From JASJBU01 sp963790775 (GTDB taxonomy: Bacteria; Pseudomonadota; Gammaproteobacteria; Chromatiales; Chromatiaceae): DNA of 64,000 nucleotides. The position numbers were made by a program, and so were the translations under genes. Shown piece after piece: positions 9,290 to 17,752 of this stretch; position 1 is the first letter of the stretch; each line of letters begins with the position of its first letter. Where the stretch lies: positions 124,001 to 188,000 of the forward strand of contig CAWBPR010000010.1 in NCBI GenBank assembly GCA_963790775.1, read 5' to 3'. The notes under the pieces were generated by a model. It saw only the letters and a program-made list of their open reading frames with translations. It did no database searches and was not told the origin of the DNA.

Positions 9290-10627
9290 TCATTTACTTG
9301 GCGGCGGGGCTAAGCTCTCGCCATTGGAAACCCCTTCCAGGACCATCTCTTCCGGGAACAGGCAGCTGAACCGGCTGCCAAACCCTTCTTTACTTGAAAT
9401 CATCAGTTCACCGTCGTGGCGGTTGATGATGTGTTTTACGATGGCCAATCCCAGACCCGTTCCTCCGGAGCGCCGTGAGCGTCCTTTATCGACTCGATAG
9501 AAACGCTCGGTAAGTCGCGGGATGTGTCGCTCAGGAATACCGGGGCCTGTATCGGAGATGATGAAACAGGCCTTTTCCTCCTCTTTTCTCCAGGTTATTT
9601 GTATTTTGGTTTTGGGTGGCGTGTGGATGATGGCATTGAAGATCAGGTTGGAAAAGGCGCTTTGCAGTTCAACGGTGTTTCCCACCAGCCAAAGATTTTT
9701 ATCCAGTTTGCAATCAATGACATAACCACCTTTTTGATCTGCCAGGACCAATGCCTGATCGATAATCGCGGCAATCAATTCAGGGACGGGAACCGGCTGG
9801 TCGTTGGACGGTTTTTCACCCATTTCCAGCTTTGACAGGGTCAATAGGTCATTGATAATGGTGTTCATCCTTTCGGCCTGTTGCAACATCAGGGTAAAAG
9901 GACGCTCTTGAAAGGGTTGCGGATTGTTCTCGCTGAGGTTTTCGAGAAACCCTGTGATCACCGTCAATGGGGTGCGCAGCTCATGTGAGACATTGGATAC
10001 AAAATCACGCCGCGCCTGATTGAGATTATAGAGGTCGGTGATATTTCTGGTTACCACCAAGCGTTGATTTTTCTTGCTGCCGAACGGTGTAATTCGCAGT
10101 GAAAGGATTACAGCCTTGTTGAACGGAGACGGGAACTCCAGGGAGCGGCTGTAATCCGCCGCCTCCAGATAGTCTGGAAGTTGGGGATAGGCAACCAGCT
10201 TGGGCAACTCCACACCTTCATCTCTGGGCCAGTTCACCTGCATCAGGTGTTTGGCAGCCAGATTGGCCCACTCCACTCTTGCTGACTTGTCGATCAGAAT
10301 ATAGGCGTCAGGGATGACTGAAGCAACCTTTCTGAAGCGGCTGGTATAACGGTTCAGGGTACGCTTGCGCTTTCGACTGCGATCCCGCTGTTTACCGAGT
10401 TCCTGGTAGATCAGCCCCCACAAGCCAAGTGGATAGGGGTAGTTGATTTGTTGGCGATGAATAACGCGATTGGCCAGAGACAAAAGAAGATATCCGTGCT
10501 TTATCAAGTAAACCAGCAGGCCGAGCATCAGCACAAGTGGAATATGATTGAGCAGATAGCCAATCGAACCGCTGATCAGCAAAATACCTGTGAGTTGGCT
10601 GAGTTCGGTTTTTACAAAGGGATTCAC
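9290..10627 (-). CDS. phoR: Phosphate regulon sensor histidine kinase PhoR
   Basis: Membrane sensor kinase that phosphorylates PhoB when phosphate is scarce. The 445-aa protein has two N-terminal transmembrane segments (about residues 12-50), a charged Arg/Lys-rich linker, a PAS domain (about 95-200) containing PDAYILIDKSARVEWAN, a HisKA domain with SHELRTPL as the phosphoacceptor site, and a HATPase_c domain with NLIFNA, DTGPGIP and GTGLGLAIVKH. It has no large periplasmic domain, as is typical of PhoR, which listens to PstB/PhoU. It is 24 bp downstream of phoB and the last gene of the pst-pho block. Confidence 0.95.
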   Translation of the reverse strand: MNPFVKTELSQLTGILLISGSIGYLLNHIPLVLMLGLLVYLIKHGYLLLSLANRVIHRQQINYPYPLGLWGLIYQELGKQRDRSRKRKRTLNRYTSRFRKVASVIPDAYILIDKSARVEWANLAAKHLMQVNWPRDEGVELPKLVAYPQLPDYLEAADYSRSLEFPSPFNKAVILSLRITPFGSKKNQRLVVTRNITDLYNLNQARRDFVSNVSHELRTPLTVITGFLENLSENNPQPFQERPFTLMLQQAERMNTIINDLLTLSKLEMGEKPSNDQPVPVPELIAAIIDQALVLADQKGGYVIDCKLDKNLWLVGNTVELQSAFSNLIFNAIIHTPPKTKIQITWRKEEEKACFIISDTGPGIPERHIPRLTERFYRVDKGRSRRSGGTGLGLAIVKHIINRHDGELMISSKEGFGSRFSCLFPEEMVLEGVSNGESLAPPPSK

Positions 10628-10651
10628 TGCTGTGTGGCGGGTGGTTAAGCT

Positions 10652-11338
10652 TTAATCTTCCGCAGCAAAGCGATAACCCACGCCACGGACCGTCTTAATC
10701 AAGCGTTCATGACCCGAAGGCTCAAGAAACTTGCGCAGGCGGCGAATATGCACATCCACTGTGCGCTCCTCAACATACACGTCATCTCCCCATACTTGAT
10801 CGAGAATTTGTGAGCGTGAGTATGCACGGTCCTGATGGGTCATAAAGAAGAACAGCAGACGATATTCCGAAGGTGAGAGTTCCAGTCTGATGCCATTAGC
10901 CAGCACCAGATGGCTGGTCGGTTCGATCCTTAATCCTCCCAGTTCCACTGGCATGTCTTCCGCATGGTAACCTGCGCGGCGCAGTACAGCCCGGATCCGC
11001 GCAATCAGTTCCCGGGGTGAAAATGGTTTGGTGACGTAATCATCGGCGCCACTGTCGAGTCCCTCAATCTTGCACGCCTCTTCAATCCGGGCGGTCAGCA
11101 TGATAACCGGAATTGATTTGGTTCTTGACTTCTGTTTCAGCTCTCGAGTGAGTTCCAGGCCGGAACGGCCGGGCAGCATCCAGTCCATGAGTATCATGTC
11201 ATATCTTTCATTGGTCAGTAACTGTCTGGCAGCCTGTGCATGGGCTGCTTCACTGATGGAAAATCCCTCTTGTTCCAGGATATAGCGGATCATCTCCCTG
11301 ATTTCCGGTTCGTCATCAACGATCAGTATGCGCGCCAT
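10652..11338 (-). CDS. phoB: Phosphate regulon response regulator PhoB
   Basis: OmpR-family transcription factor of 228 aa that binds PHO boxes. The receiver domain (1-120) begins ARILIVDDEPEIREM with the acidic pair, has the phospho-accepting Asp in MDWMLPGRSG, Thr in LTARIE and Lys in DYVTKPFSPRE. The winged-helix domain (about 130-226) has the RTVDVHIRRLRK recognition helix and GVGYRF. It pairs with phoR directly downstream. The many PHO-box-like repeats in this window are its predicted targets. None was seen directly before phoB itself. Confidence 0.96.
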   Translation of the reverse strand: MARILIVDDEPEIREMIRYILEQEGFSISEAAHAQAARQLLTNERYDMILMDWMLPGRSGLELTRELKQKSRTKSIPVIMLTARIEEACKIEGLDSGADDYVTKPFSPRELIARIRAVLRRAGYHAEDMPVELGGLRIEPTSHLVLANGIRLELSPSEYRLLFFFMTHQDRAYSRSQILDQVWGDDVYVEERTVDVHIRRLRKFLEPSGHERLIKTVRGVGYRFAAED

Positions 11339-11676
11339 GAGCCGTCAAAATTGCCATTATTGATGAGTAGCATGCCGATCGAACTTCCAGGTATTGACTC
11401 TTACGAAGTGATTTCAGCTCGAAAGTTGTATTGGAGAGAGATGTGAGGTCGTGACATTCTCTTGATGCGACAGTTTCTCAGCAGATGCATGTCAACGACT
11501 TTGTCTATTCTCTCAGACTTGTAGGTTGTTGTTAGGGTGGGTTTCCGGCAAGTTTATGTCAAGTCAGATGAAAATAGCAAAATCAAGATTCATTCGGGGG
11601 GATTTCTGCCTTCATCCAGTTAAAATGGAAGCTGAATGACAGACTGGAAAGATAGAGAGAGTCCTGGCGGCTGGCG
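11339..11676. other. Gap between pstB2 and phoB
   Basis: About 340 bp on the minus-strand transcript between pstB2 and phoB. No supported gene, no clear PHO box and no strong terminator was seen. It could carry a separate phoBR promoter. Confidence 0.35.
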
Positions 11677-12477
11677 TCAGCCATAGCGGCCTTCGATATA
11701 ATCAGCTGTTTCTTTATGGTGTGGTGTTACAAACAGATCTTCGGTCGCCGAATGTTCCACCACTTTACCCATCAGCATAAAAATACACTCTTCGCTGGCC
11801 CGACGCGCCTGGGCCATGTTGTGGGTGACGATCAGGATGGTGTAATCACCACGCAGTTCCCAGATCAACTCCTCCACGGCTGCGGTGCCTTTGGGGTCGA
11901 GCGCAGAGCAGGGTTCATCCATCAGCAGGATGCGGGGGCGTACCGGAAGAAGACGGGCGATACACAGCTTCTGTTGTTCTTCCAATGACAGTGAAGTGGC
12001 CTTGCTGTTCAAGCGGTCCTTGACTTTATCCCAGAGTAAAACCTGTTTCAGGGCGTTTTCCACGATCTCTTCACGATCGCTCCTGCTGTATTTTCTGTCC
12101 TTGCTGTGCAGCCGGTGGCCAAACAGAATGTTGTCCTGAATGGAGACGGGGAGTGGATTGGGACGCTGAAAGACCATGCCGATCTCCTTACGCACCTGAA
12201 CCAGTTCCACCTCCGGGTCATAGATATTATTGCCGAATATATCGATGCTGCCTTCGATGCGGACATAGCCGAGACGCTCGTTAATCCGATTGATGCTGCG
12301 CAGAAAGGTGGATTTACCACAACCGGAAGGACCGATGAGAGAGGTGATGATGCCATTTTTGATATCCAGGTCGATATCGAACAGAGCCTGGAAGGTACCA
12401 TACCAGAGATTGAGGTCGCGGGTATGAATGGCGAAGTCCTGATCAGATGAATCTTTGATTTGTGCGGCAGTGTTCAT
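11677..12477 (-). CDS. pstB: Phosphate ABC transporter ATPase with degenerate signature motif (PstB2)
   Basis: ATPase subunit of the Pst importer, 266 aa. Walker A (GPSGCGKST, residues 49-57), Q-loop Gln104, Walker B with catalytic Glu188 (ILLMDEP) and H-switch His219 are all intact. The ABC signature is not: LSLEEQQK at 163-170 replaces the family LSGGQQQR. Because the signature of one NBD completes the ATP site of the other, a homodimer of this protein would have two impaired sites. Its neighbour PstB1 has the opposite pattern, so a heterodimer with one good site is inferred. It is separated from pstB1 by a 241-bp gap containing a perfect inverted repeat. Confidence 0.92.
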   Translation of the reverse strand: MNTAAQIKDSSDQDFAIHTRDLNLWYGTFQALFDIDLDIKNGIITSLIGPSGCGKSTFLRSINRINERLGYVRIEGSIDIFGNNIYDPEVELVQVRKEIGMVFQRPNPLPVSIQDNILFGHRLHSKDRKYSRSDREEIVENALKQVLLWDKVKDRLNSKATSLSLEEQQKLCIARLLPVRPRILLMDEPCSALDPKGTAAVEELIWELRGDYTILIVTHNMAQARRASEECIFMLMGKVVEHSATEDLFVTPHHKETADYIEGRYG

Positions 12478-12689
12478 GGTGTTTTTCAGCTATGGTTAAA
12501 GCGAATTTGTTGTAGTAATTTGCCAATAAGTACTGACTGGTTTAGCGAAGATAATACCGTTCATCGCAAGCAGATATCCTTCAGGTTGTTCATCTACTGG
12601 GTCTACATGGGGATAGAACCTCCATCCCTGGCAGACATCCCTGCGGCGATTGTCCGGCCTGGCATTCATGCCAGTGGTTCGCAGCGTTT

Positions 12690-12710
12690 CCTTGGTCCAC
12701 TGGACCAAGG
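12690..12710 (-). repeat. Perfect inverted repeat between pstB1 and pstB2
   Basis: CCTTGGTCCA and TGGACCAAGG flank a single base just after the pstB1 stop. In RNA it could fold into a hairpin with a small loop that limits read-through or protects the upstream message. It has no U-tract. The surrounding 241-bp gap holds no supported gene. Confidence 0.5.
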
Positions 12711-12718
12711 GTCTCCGC

Positions 12719-13507
12719 TCACCCAAATCGACCTTCAATGTAATCGGTGGTGCGCTGATCCTTGACCTTGCCATTGAATAGATCCTCGGTGTCTCCGATT
12801 TCGACACATTCACCTTCCAGGAAAAACGCGGTGCGGTCTGCAAGCCGCCTGGCCTGCTGTACCAGATTGGTCACCAGCAGGATGGTCATTTCGCTGCGCA
12901 GTTCCTTGAGTACGTCTTCGATGCGCATAGTAGTGACCGGGTCTACTGCGATGGAGAATTCATCCAGCATCAACAGCTCGGGCTCCTGAGAAAGCGCCCG
13001 GGCAATGGTGAGGCGCTGCTGTTGTCCGCCGGACAGCAGGCTGCCCAAAGAATCGAGCCGATCTTTGACCTCATCCCACAAGGCGGCCCGACTCAGGCAA
13101 CGTTCCACTATGATATCGAGTTCTGACTTATTGCTGATGCCTCGCAGACGCGGCGACAAGGCCACGTTCTCATAGACCGTCAAAGGCAGGCCTACCGGCA
13201 ACGGAAAGACTACACCGATGCGACTGCGCAGCGCATACACGTTTCTGAGTTGGCTGACATCCAGGCCGTTGAACAGCACCTTTCCTTCGACATGCATGTT
13301 GCTGTCGAAATCATTCATGCGGTTGAGGGTTTTCAGGAAAGAGGTCTTGCCGGCATTGGCCGGGCCGATGATGCCGAAGATCTCTTTCTCCTTGATCTGC
13401 AGGGTGACATCTCGCAGCGCCACATCACTGCCGTAGCTGATACGCAGATCCTCGACTTCCATTTTGATTGCGGCATCGGCAATCTCTCGTTGGGCTTCTG
13501 TTACCAT
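12719..13507 (-). CDS. Phosphate ABC transporter ATPase lacking Q-loop Gln and H-switch His (PstB1)
   Basis: Second PstB-type ATPase, 262 aa. The signature LSGGQQQR (158-165) is perfect and Walker A (GPANAGKT, 48-55) and Walker B (LLMLDEF, Glu183) are usable. The Q-loop, however, reads VVFPLP with Pro102 in place of Gln, and the H-switch reads LVTNLV with Asn214 in place of His. These are exactly the elements intact in PstB2, while PstB2 lacks the signature intact here. The start overlaps the pstA stop by 7 bp. An asymmetric PstB1-PstB2 dimer with one consensus and one degenerate ATP site is the simplest reading; it is inferred from motifs only. Confidence 0.9.
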   Translation of the reverse strand: MVTEAQREIADAAIKMEVEDLRISYGSDVALRDVTLQIKEKEIFGIIGPANAGKTSFLKTLNRMNDFDSNMHVEGKVLFNGLDVSQLRNVYALRSRIGVVFPLPVGLPLTVYENVALSPRLRGISNKSELDIIVERCLSRAALWDEVKDRLDSLGSLLSGGQQQRLTIARALSQEPELLMLDEFSIAVDPVTTMRIEDVLKELRSEMTILLVTNLVQQARRLADRTAFFLEGECVEIGDTEDLFNGKVKDQRTTDYIEGRFG

Positions 13508-14370
13508 TTCTTTTTGCCCCTTAGATACATACGGAAAGCAATGGAGAGGCTGTTCATGATCAGCACCAGGGCGATCAGCACCAGGGCGACCCCATAGGGA
13601 AGTGCATCGGGAACATGGGGCACCTGCGTGGAGACCACAAACAGATGCAGCGAGAGCGCCATGGTCTGGTCGAATACCGACTGCGGCAGGAAGGGCAGGA
13701 AAAACGCGGCGCCGGTAAACATGATCGGCGCCGTTTCGCCCGTGGTGCGGGAGACCTCCAGGATGACACCGGTGAGGATGCCGCTGATCGCGTTGGGCAA
13801 CACCACCCGGCGAATTGTCTGCCAGCGGGTTGCGCCCATGTTCCAGCAGGCCTCGCGGAATGCATGGGGCACTGCCATCAATGACTCCCGGGTGGAAACT
13901 ATCACTACCGGCAAGGTCATGATGGCCAGGGTCAGACTGGCCGCCAGGATGCTGGTGCCGATACCGAAAAAGATCACAAAGGCGCCGACTCCGAACAGGG
14001 CATGCACGATAGAAGGTACGCCAGCCAGATTGATGATTGCCAGGTTGATCAGGCGGGTCAGCACATTATCACCCGCATATTCGCTCAGGTAGATGGCGGC
14101 AGCGACGCCCAGCGGCACCGATATCAGCAAGGCCACGCTCACCAGCCATACGGTGCCCAACAGGGCAGGGAAGATGCCGCCGGCGGTCATGCCGTCAGTG
14201 GGGTCGGTAAACAGGAAATCGATGGAGATCATGCTGCCGCCCTTCATGATCAGGGTGCCGAGGATGATCAGCACGGGCAGGATCAGGAGCAGGGTCATCA
14301 TCAGGAACAGGGTGCGATAGATGACCTGGATTTTTTTATCTTTTTCGTTGATGGTGGTTGCTTCAAACAT
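13501..14370 (-). CDS. pstA: Phosphate ABC transporter permease PstA
   Basis: Inner-membrane permease of the Pst importer, 289 aa with about six transmembrane segments. The EAA loop that docks on the ATPase is visible as FREACWNMGATRWQTIRRVVLP, followed by the PstA-typical TGETAPIMFTGAAFF. It lies directly after pstC (5 bp gap) and overlaps pstB1, so the transport core is translationally coupled. Confidence 0.95.
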   Translation of the reverse strand: MFEATTINEKDKKIQVIYRTLFLMMTLLLILPVLIILGTLIMKGGSMISIDFLFTDPTDGMTAGGIFPALLGTVWLVSVALLISVPLGVAAAIYLSEYAGDNVLTRLINLAIINLAGVPSIVHALFGVGAFVIFFGIGTSILAASLTLAIMTLPVVIVSTRESLMAVPHAFREACWNMGATRWQTIRRVVLPNAISGILTGVILEVSRTTGETAPIMFTGAAFFLPFLPQSVFDQTMALSLHLFVVSTQVPHVPDALPYGVALVLIALVLIMNSLSIAFRMYLRGKKKW

Positions 14371-14375
14371 GACGC

Positions 14376-15308
14376 TTAACCCTTACGGATGCCTCTGACG
14401 ATCAGGTCCGCCGTGAGGTTGATGAGGAAGGTGATCAGGAACAGGAAGATGCCGATCGTGAACAGGGCCTGATAGTGCTCTGAGCCCACTGCGGTCTCGC
14501 CAAGTTCGGCGGCGATGGTTGCGGTCAGCGCTCTGACCGAATCGAAGATGCTGCCCGGTATGTTCACCGCATGTCCGGTCGCCATGAGTACCGCCATGGT
14601 CTCGCCAAATCCTCGACCGACCCCCAGCAGCACGGCGCCCAGCAGGCCGTTCTTGGCGGCTGGCAGGACTGTCTTATAGATGACCTGCCAGCGGGTGGCG
14701 CCGAGGGCCTCGGCCGCCTCACGATAGCGGTCGGGAACCGCTTTCAGGGCGTCTTCCGCAATCGAGGTCATGATCGGCGCCGCCATCAGCCCGAGGATGA
14801 TGCCGGCATTCAGCACGTTGAGTCCCACCGGCACATCAAACAAGTCAATGATCAATGGATTCATGATGGAGAGGCCGATAAAGCCCCACACCACGGAAGG
14901 AATAGCGGCCAGCAGTTCCACCAGAACCTTGAGGGATTCACGGGTCTTGCCGGTTGCGAACTCACCGATAAAGATGGCCGCGCCCAGGGAGAAGGGGATG
15001 GCTACCAGCATGGCCAAGCCGGTTACGCTGGCTGTGCCGGCCATCAGAGCGAGGATGCCGAATGTCGGCTCATCATCATCCGTGGGTTCCCACCACTGCG
15101 AGAGGAAGAATTCATTGAAACTGAAACTCTCGGTCAGGAAACCCATGCCATGGTAGGTGATGAAGACAAAGATACCGATGATAAACACGATCGCGGACAT
15201 GCCGCCGGCGAATACCACCAGCTGCACCAGTTTGTCGATATACCAGTCGACGTCGCGGCTGTCGAAATCGCTGAGTGCGGCAGATGGCTGAGTTTCAGGA
15301 CTGGTCAT
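14376..15308 (-). CDS. pstC: Phosphate ABC transporter permease PstC
   Basis: Partner permease of PstA. From ATG 15308 (MTSPETQ) it has 310 aa; a longer reading to 15326 would overlap phoU. It has several membrane segments, the EAA loop YREAAEALGATRWQVIYKTVLP and the PstC-typical GRGFGETMAVLM. It lies 1 bp after the stop of the PhoU fusion gene, so PhoU and PstC are probably made together. Confidence 0.95.
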   Translation of the reverse strand: MTSPETQPSAALSDFDSRDVDWYIDKLVQLVVFAGGMSAIVFIIGIFVFITYHGMGFLTESFSFNEFFLSQWWEPTDDDEPTFGILALMAGTASVTGLAMLVAIPFSLGAAIFIGEFATGKTRESLKVLVELLAAIPSVVWGFIGLSIMNPLIIDLFDVPVGLNVLNAGIILGLMAAPIMTSIAEDALKAVPDRYREAAEALGATRWQVIYKTVLPAAKNGLLGAVLLGVGRGFGETMAVLMATGHAVNIPGSIFDSVRALTATIAAELGETAVGSEHYQALFTIGIFLFLITFLINLTADLIVRGIRKG

Positions 15309-15309
15309 T

Positions 15310-16386
15310 TCATGCAGCCCCTTCACCGCGCAGCAGGATCATCAGGTCGCTGATCTTGACCGCCAGTTCTCTGTAGAGTGACTCGATTGCAGCGGTATCT
15401 TCAGCCTTGGGAGAAGGTCCTAAATCCCATTCAAGTGCGGTGGTGTGAAAGGGTATCTCTTCGATATAGTCCGAGATCGGGTTGTCCAGGGAGACGATGA
15501 TATGGTAAGTGGCAAGTTCATCAAAATTTATCTCACCGATGGCGCGGGTCTTCGTATCCTGCAGAGAGATACCGCGCTGACTCATGAAATCTATCAGTGC
15601 TTGGCTGACGGATTCCGCCGGCGCCTGGCCGGCGCTGCTGTAACTGCCACTCTCAGGGAAGTTCACCCTGCCGATGGCTTCCGCCATCTGGCTGCGCAGG
15701 CTGTTGCGCTCATCAATGAACAGGATTTTGTAGACTTTGGGTGATTTGGTGGCGCCTGTTACTGCAAATACGGTATCTTCACAGATGTTCTTTGATTGTT
15801 CCGCAACCCTTTTGAGCAGGTTGAGTATGATGAATAGTTCCAGCTGATCACGTGTATTCTCTTTTGAGAGATTTGACAACATATGTTCAAAAACCGGTTC
15901 GAGACTTTGCTCTAACCTATTGACCTGGCCGATGACAGTCTTCGCCGCCTCAGCATGACCCTCAAAAAAGGCTTGAGCAGCTTGTTCCAGAATCTGCTGC
16001 GCTTCACCCCCGACCAGTTCCAGCGTATCAAGCAACGAACCGCTTGGCGGTGAGGAGAGCTTTACCGATTCTCTGGCAATGGTCACCGCATAGTCGCCGA
16101 TACGCTCGAGAGCGATATTGGTTCTGATGGTTGAAGACATCAGCCGCAGGTGTCCGGCGCTGGGCAGATGAACCGCGATGAATCTGTGGCACAGGCGATC
16201 GATCTCACGCATCTTACGATTGATCGGGTGATCATTCAGCACCGTGGCGTAAGCCAGTTTTTTATTCCCGGTTTGCAGGGCGTGAACCGCTTGTTTGATG
16301 GCTTCCTGGACCAGTTTGCTCTGATCATCAACCTGTTTGCGTATTTGGTTGAGATCACGTTCCAGCCGGGCTTCTAGATGTGACAT
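15310..16386 (-). CDS. phoU: PhoU fused to a catalytically dead LMW-phosphatase/ArsC-like domain
   Basis: Negative regulator linking the Pst transporter to PhoR. Residues 1-215 form PhoU: the first metal-binding motif ERIGD (94-98) is intact, the second is altered to KRVAE (192-196). Residues about 219-352 form an extra domain with the fold signature of low-molecular-weight phosphotyrosine phosphatases and ArsC: ILFIDERNSLRSQMAEAI aligns with the CX5R P-loop, but the catalytic Cys is Asp225 while Arg231 is kept, and the general-acid DP region reads EWDLGPSP. The domain probably binds phosphate or a phosphorylated ligand without turnover (inference). The gene sits unusually between pstS and pstC. 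Plain PhoU is about 235 aa; this is 358. Confidence 0.9.
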   Translation of the reverse strand: MSHLEARLERDLNQIRKQVDDQSKLVQEAIKQAVHALQTGNKKLAYATVLNDHPINRKMREIDRLCHRFIAVHLPSAGHLRLMSSTIRTNIALERIGDYAVTIARESVKLSSPPSGSLLDTLELVGGEAQQILEQAAQAFFEGHAEAAKTVIGQVNRLEQSLEPVFEHMLSNLSKENTRDQLELFIILNLLKRVAEQSKNICEDTVFAVTGATKSPKVYKILFIDERNSLRSQMAEAIGRVNFPESGSYSSAGQAPAESVSQALIDFMSQRGISLQDTKTRAIGEINFDELATYHIIVSLDNPISDYIEEIPFHTTALEWDLGPSPKAEDTAAIESLYRELAVKISDLMILLRGEGAA

Positions 16387-16410
16387 CGGTAGCTACCACC
16401 TTATTCTATA

Positions 16411-16436
16411 CTGGGACGCGAGAATACGCGTCCCAG
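16411..16436 (-). terminator. Hairpin in the pstS-phoU gap
   Basis: Perfect 10-bp inverted repeat CTGGGACGCG / CGCGTCCCAG with a 6-nt AGAATA loop, no U-tract. It fits an intercistronic hairpin that keeps pstS message abundant relative to the downstream phoU-pst genes. Confidence 0.6.
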
Positions 16437-16484
16437 AATGATTTATTATAATTAAAAGACTAAATCCTGGGGCTCAGGCTGGTC

Positions 16485-17387
16485 TTAATTGCATTGCACG
16501 TCGTTGGCCGGCGCATAACCCTTTTTCACCAGGATGCACTGTCCGGTGTCGCTCTTTATCCAATCGAGATAATCCTTGATGGCGCCTGCGGGCTCACCAT
16601 TGGTGTACATGAAAAGTGGGCGGGCAATCGGATAGCTGCGGTCACTGGCTGTCGCTACGCTTGGGGAGACACAGGGCTTGCCGTCTTCACTATCCACACA
16701 AACCTTTGTTACGTGATCGGTGGCATAAGCCAGGCCGCTGTAGCCAATTGCACAAGGGGTCTTTTCAACCAGATCGACGACGTCCTTGGAGCCATGCATA
16801 TCCAAGGTGCCCTGGCGGAATGTGCCCTTCGTAATCACCCCTTTCTCGGCGGCGGTTTTCAGAATCGCCTTTTTGAAGTAGGCGTAGGTGCCAGAATTGT
16901 TCTGCCGGCTGACCACAACAATCTCATCACTCTCGCATCCAGGAACCTTGAGTCCCAGATCCGACCATTTGGTCGCGCTTCCGCCCCGGCCATAGATTTG
17001 AGCGAGTTGGCTGATAGTGAGTGATTTTGCCGGGTTGTCCTGGTGTAGAAAGACTGCCAGGGCATCGTAACCCACCACATGCTCAAGCGGATTCTGGCCG
17101 GATTTCTTGGCGGATTTGATCTCTTTGTCCTTCATTTTCCGGCTGGCATTGGCAATATCGACGGTGCCGTTGATCATGGCGGCGATACCGGTGCCTGATC
17201 CGCCACCGGATACGGCAACCGCTACCTCAGGATCGATCTCACGGTAAGCTTCCGCCCAGGCCTGTGCAACATTGACGAGTGTATCGGAGCCTTTATTCTG
17301 GATGACAGTGCGCTCTGCAAATGCAGGCAAACTGAGCGCAAGACAGGAACTGGTTATTACGAGTAGGGTTACTAATTGTTTTTTCAT
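16485..17387 (-). CDS. pstS: Phosphate-binding periplasmic protein, PstS family
   Basis: Periplasmic substrate-binding protein feeding PstCA. From ATG 17387 (six bases after GGAGG) it has 300 aa with a signal peptide cleaved after LPAFA. The mature part starts RTVIQNKGSDTLVNVAQAW and includes SGGGSGTGIAAMINGTVDIANASR, the phosphate-contacting segments of the PstS-like family. It belongs to the shorter PstS-like branch and not the E. coli type. Five PHO-box half-sites lie 44-101 bp upstream, so it should lead the Pho-controlled operon. Confidence 0.93.
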   Translation of the reverse strand: MKKQLVTLLVITSSCLALSLPAFAERTVIQNKGSDTLVNVAQAWAEAYREIDPEVAVAVSGGGSGTGIAAMINGTVDIANASRKMKDKEIKSAKKSGQNPLEHVVGYDALAVFLHQDNPAKSLTISQLAQIYGRGGSATKWSDLGLKVPGCESDEIVVVSRQNNSGTYAYFKKAILKTAAEKGVITKGTFRQGTLDMHGSKDVVDLVEKTPCAIGYSGLAYATDHVTKVCVDSEDGKPCVSPSVATASDRSYPIARPLFMYTNGEPAGAIKDYLDWIKSDTGQCILVKKGYAPANDVQCN

Positions 17388-17430
17388 CATTATCCTCCGG
17401 TGTATCAAATGCAATACACCGAGAGATCAT

Positions 17431-17488
17431 ATGACAGAAATATTACAGCATTATGACATTTCGAAGAAATATTACAGGATCATGACAG
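17431..17488 (-). promoter_or_regulatory. PHO-box array before pstS
   Basis: On the minus strand there are two groups of 7-bp half-sites resembling CTGTCAT: CTGTCAT and CTGTAAT (17488-17471, 11-bp period), then ATGTCAT, CTGTAAT and CTGTCAT (17459-17431, 11-bp period). This is the best-matching PhoB target in the window, placed directly before pstS. Confidence 0.82.
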
Positions 17489-17493
17489 TATTA

Positions 17494-17736
17494 TTATTTT
17501 AATGTCTTAAGAGTTTTGAGGCCTTTTTTGCGTTGCGCAAAGATAATGCTCAGGTCCTGCTCAATGCGCTTCTTCTCTTTATCACTCTTTTCCGTGGTCA
17601 GTTTTTCTTTCAGCGACCGCTCTTTTTTCTTGAGTTTTTTCAGGATCTCTTTGATGCACGCCTTTTGATCTTTTACATTCTTTGCATCCCCGTCGAGATA
17701 CTGCTGGGCCATTTTAAACAGTTTTGGCGTTTTCAT
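17494..17736 (-). CDS. Small Lys-rich coiled-coil protein (first copy)
   Basis: An 80-aa protein, very rich in Lys and Glu, predicted to be mostly helix and coiled coil (about residues 25-78), with no signal peptide. GAGGG seven bases before the ATG supports it. It follows the frameshifted Na/Pi cotransporter by 16 bp. It aligns without gaps to the 84-aa protein at 29338-29592, sharing KL near the N-terminus, YL, AK, a central Cys, I-x-EIL-x-KL, EK and KKR. That protein also directly follows a Na/Pi cotransporter gene. I do not recognise the family. A role as cytoplasmic partner of the transporter or its PhoU-like tail is a guess from position. Confidence 0.75.
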   Translation of the reverse strand: MKTPKLFKMAQQYLDGDAKNVKDQKACIKEILKKLKKKERSLKEKLTTEKSDKEKKRIEQDLSIIFAQRKKGLKTLKTLK

Positions 17737-17752
17737 GATTTAGCCCTCATCG

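Noticed and set aside
11440..11480. Possible PHO box before phoB
   Set aside because: GTGACAT- and CGACAG-like sequences are present but spacing does not fit an 11-bp period.
14571..15353. Long plus-strand frame of 260 codons opposite pstC
   Set aside because: It is antisense to a clear pstC gene and shows no domain; its length follows from codon bias on the real strand.
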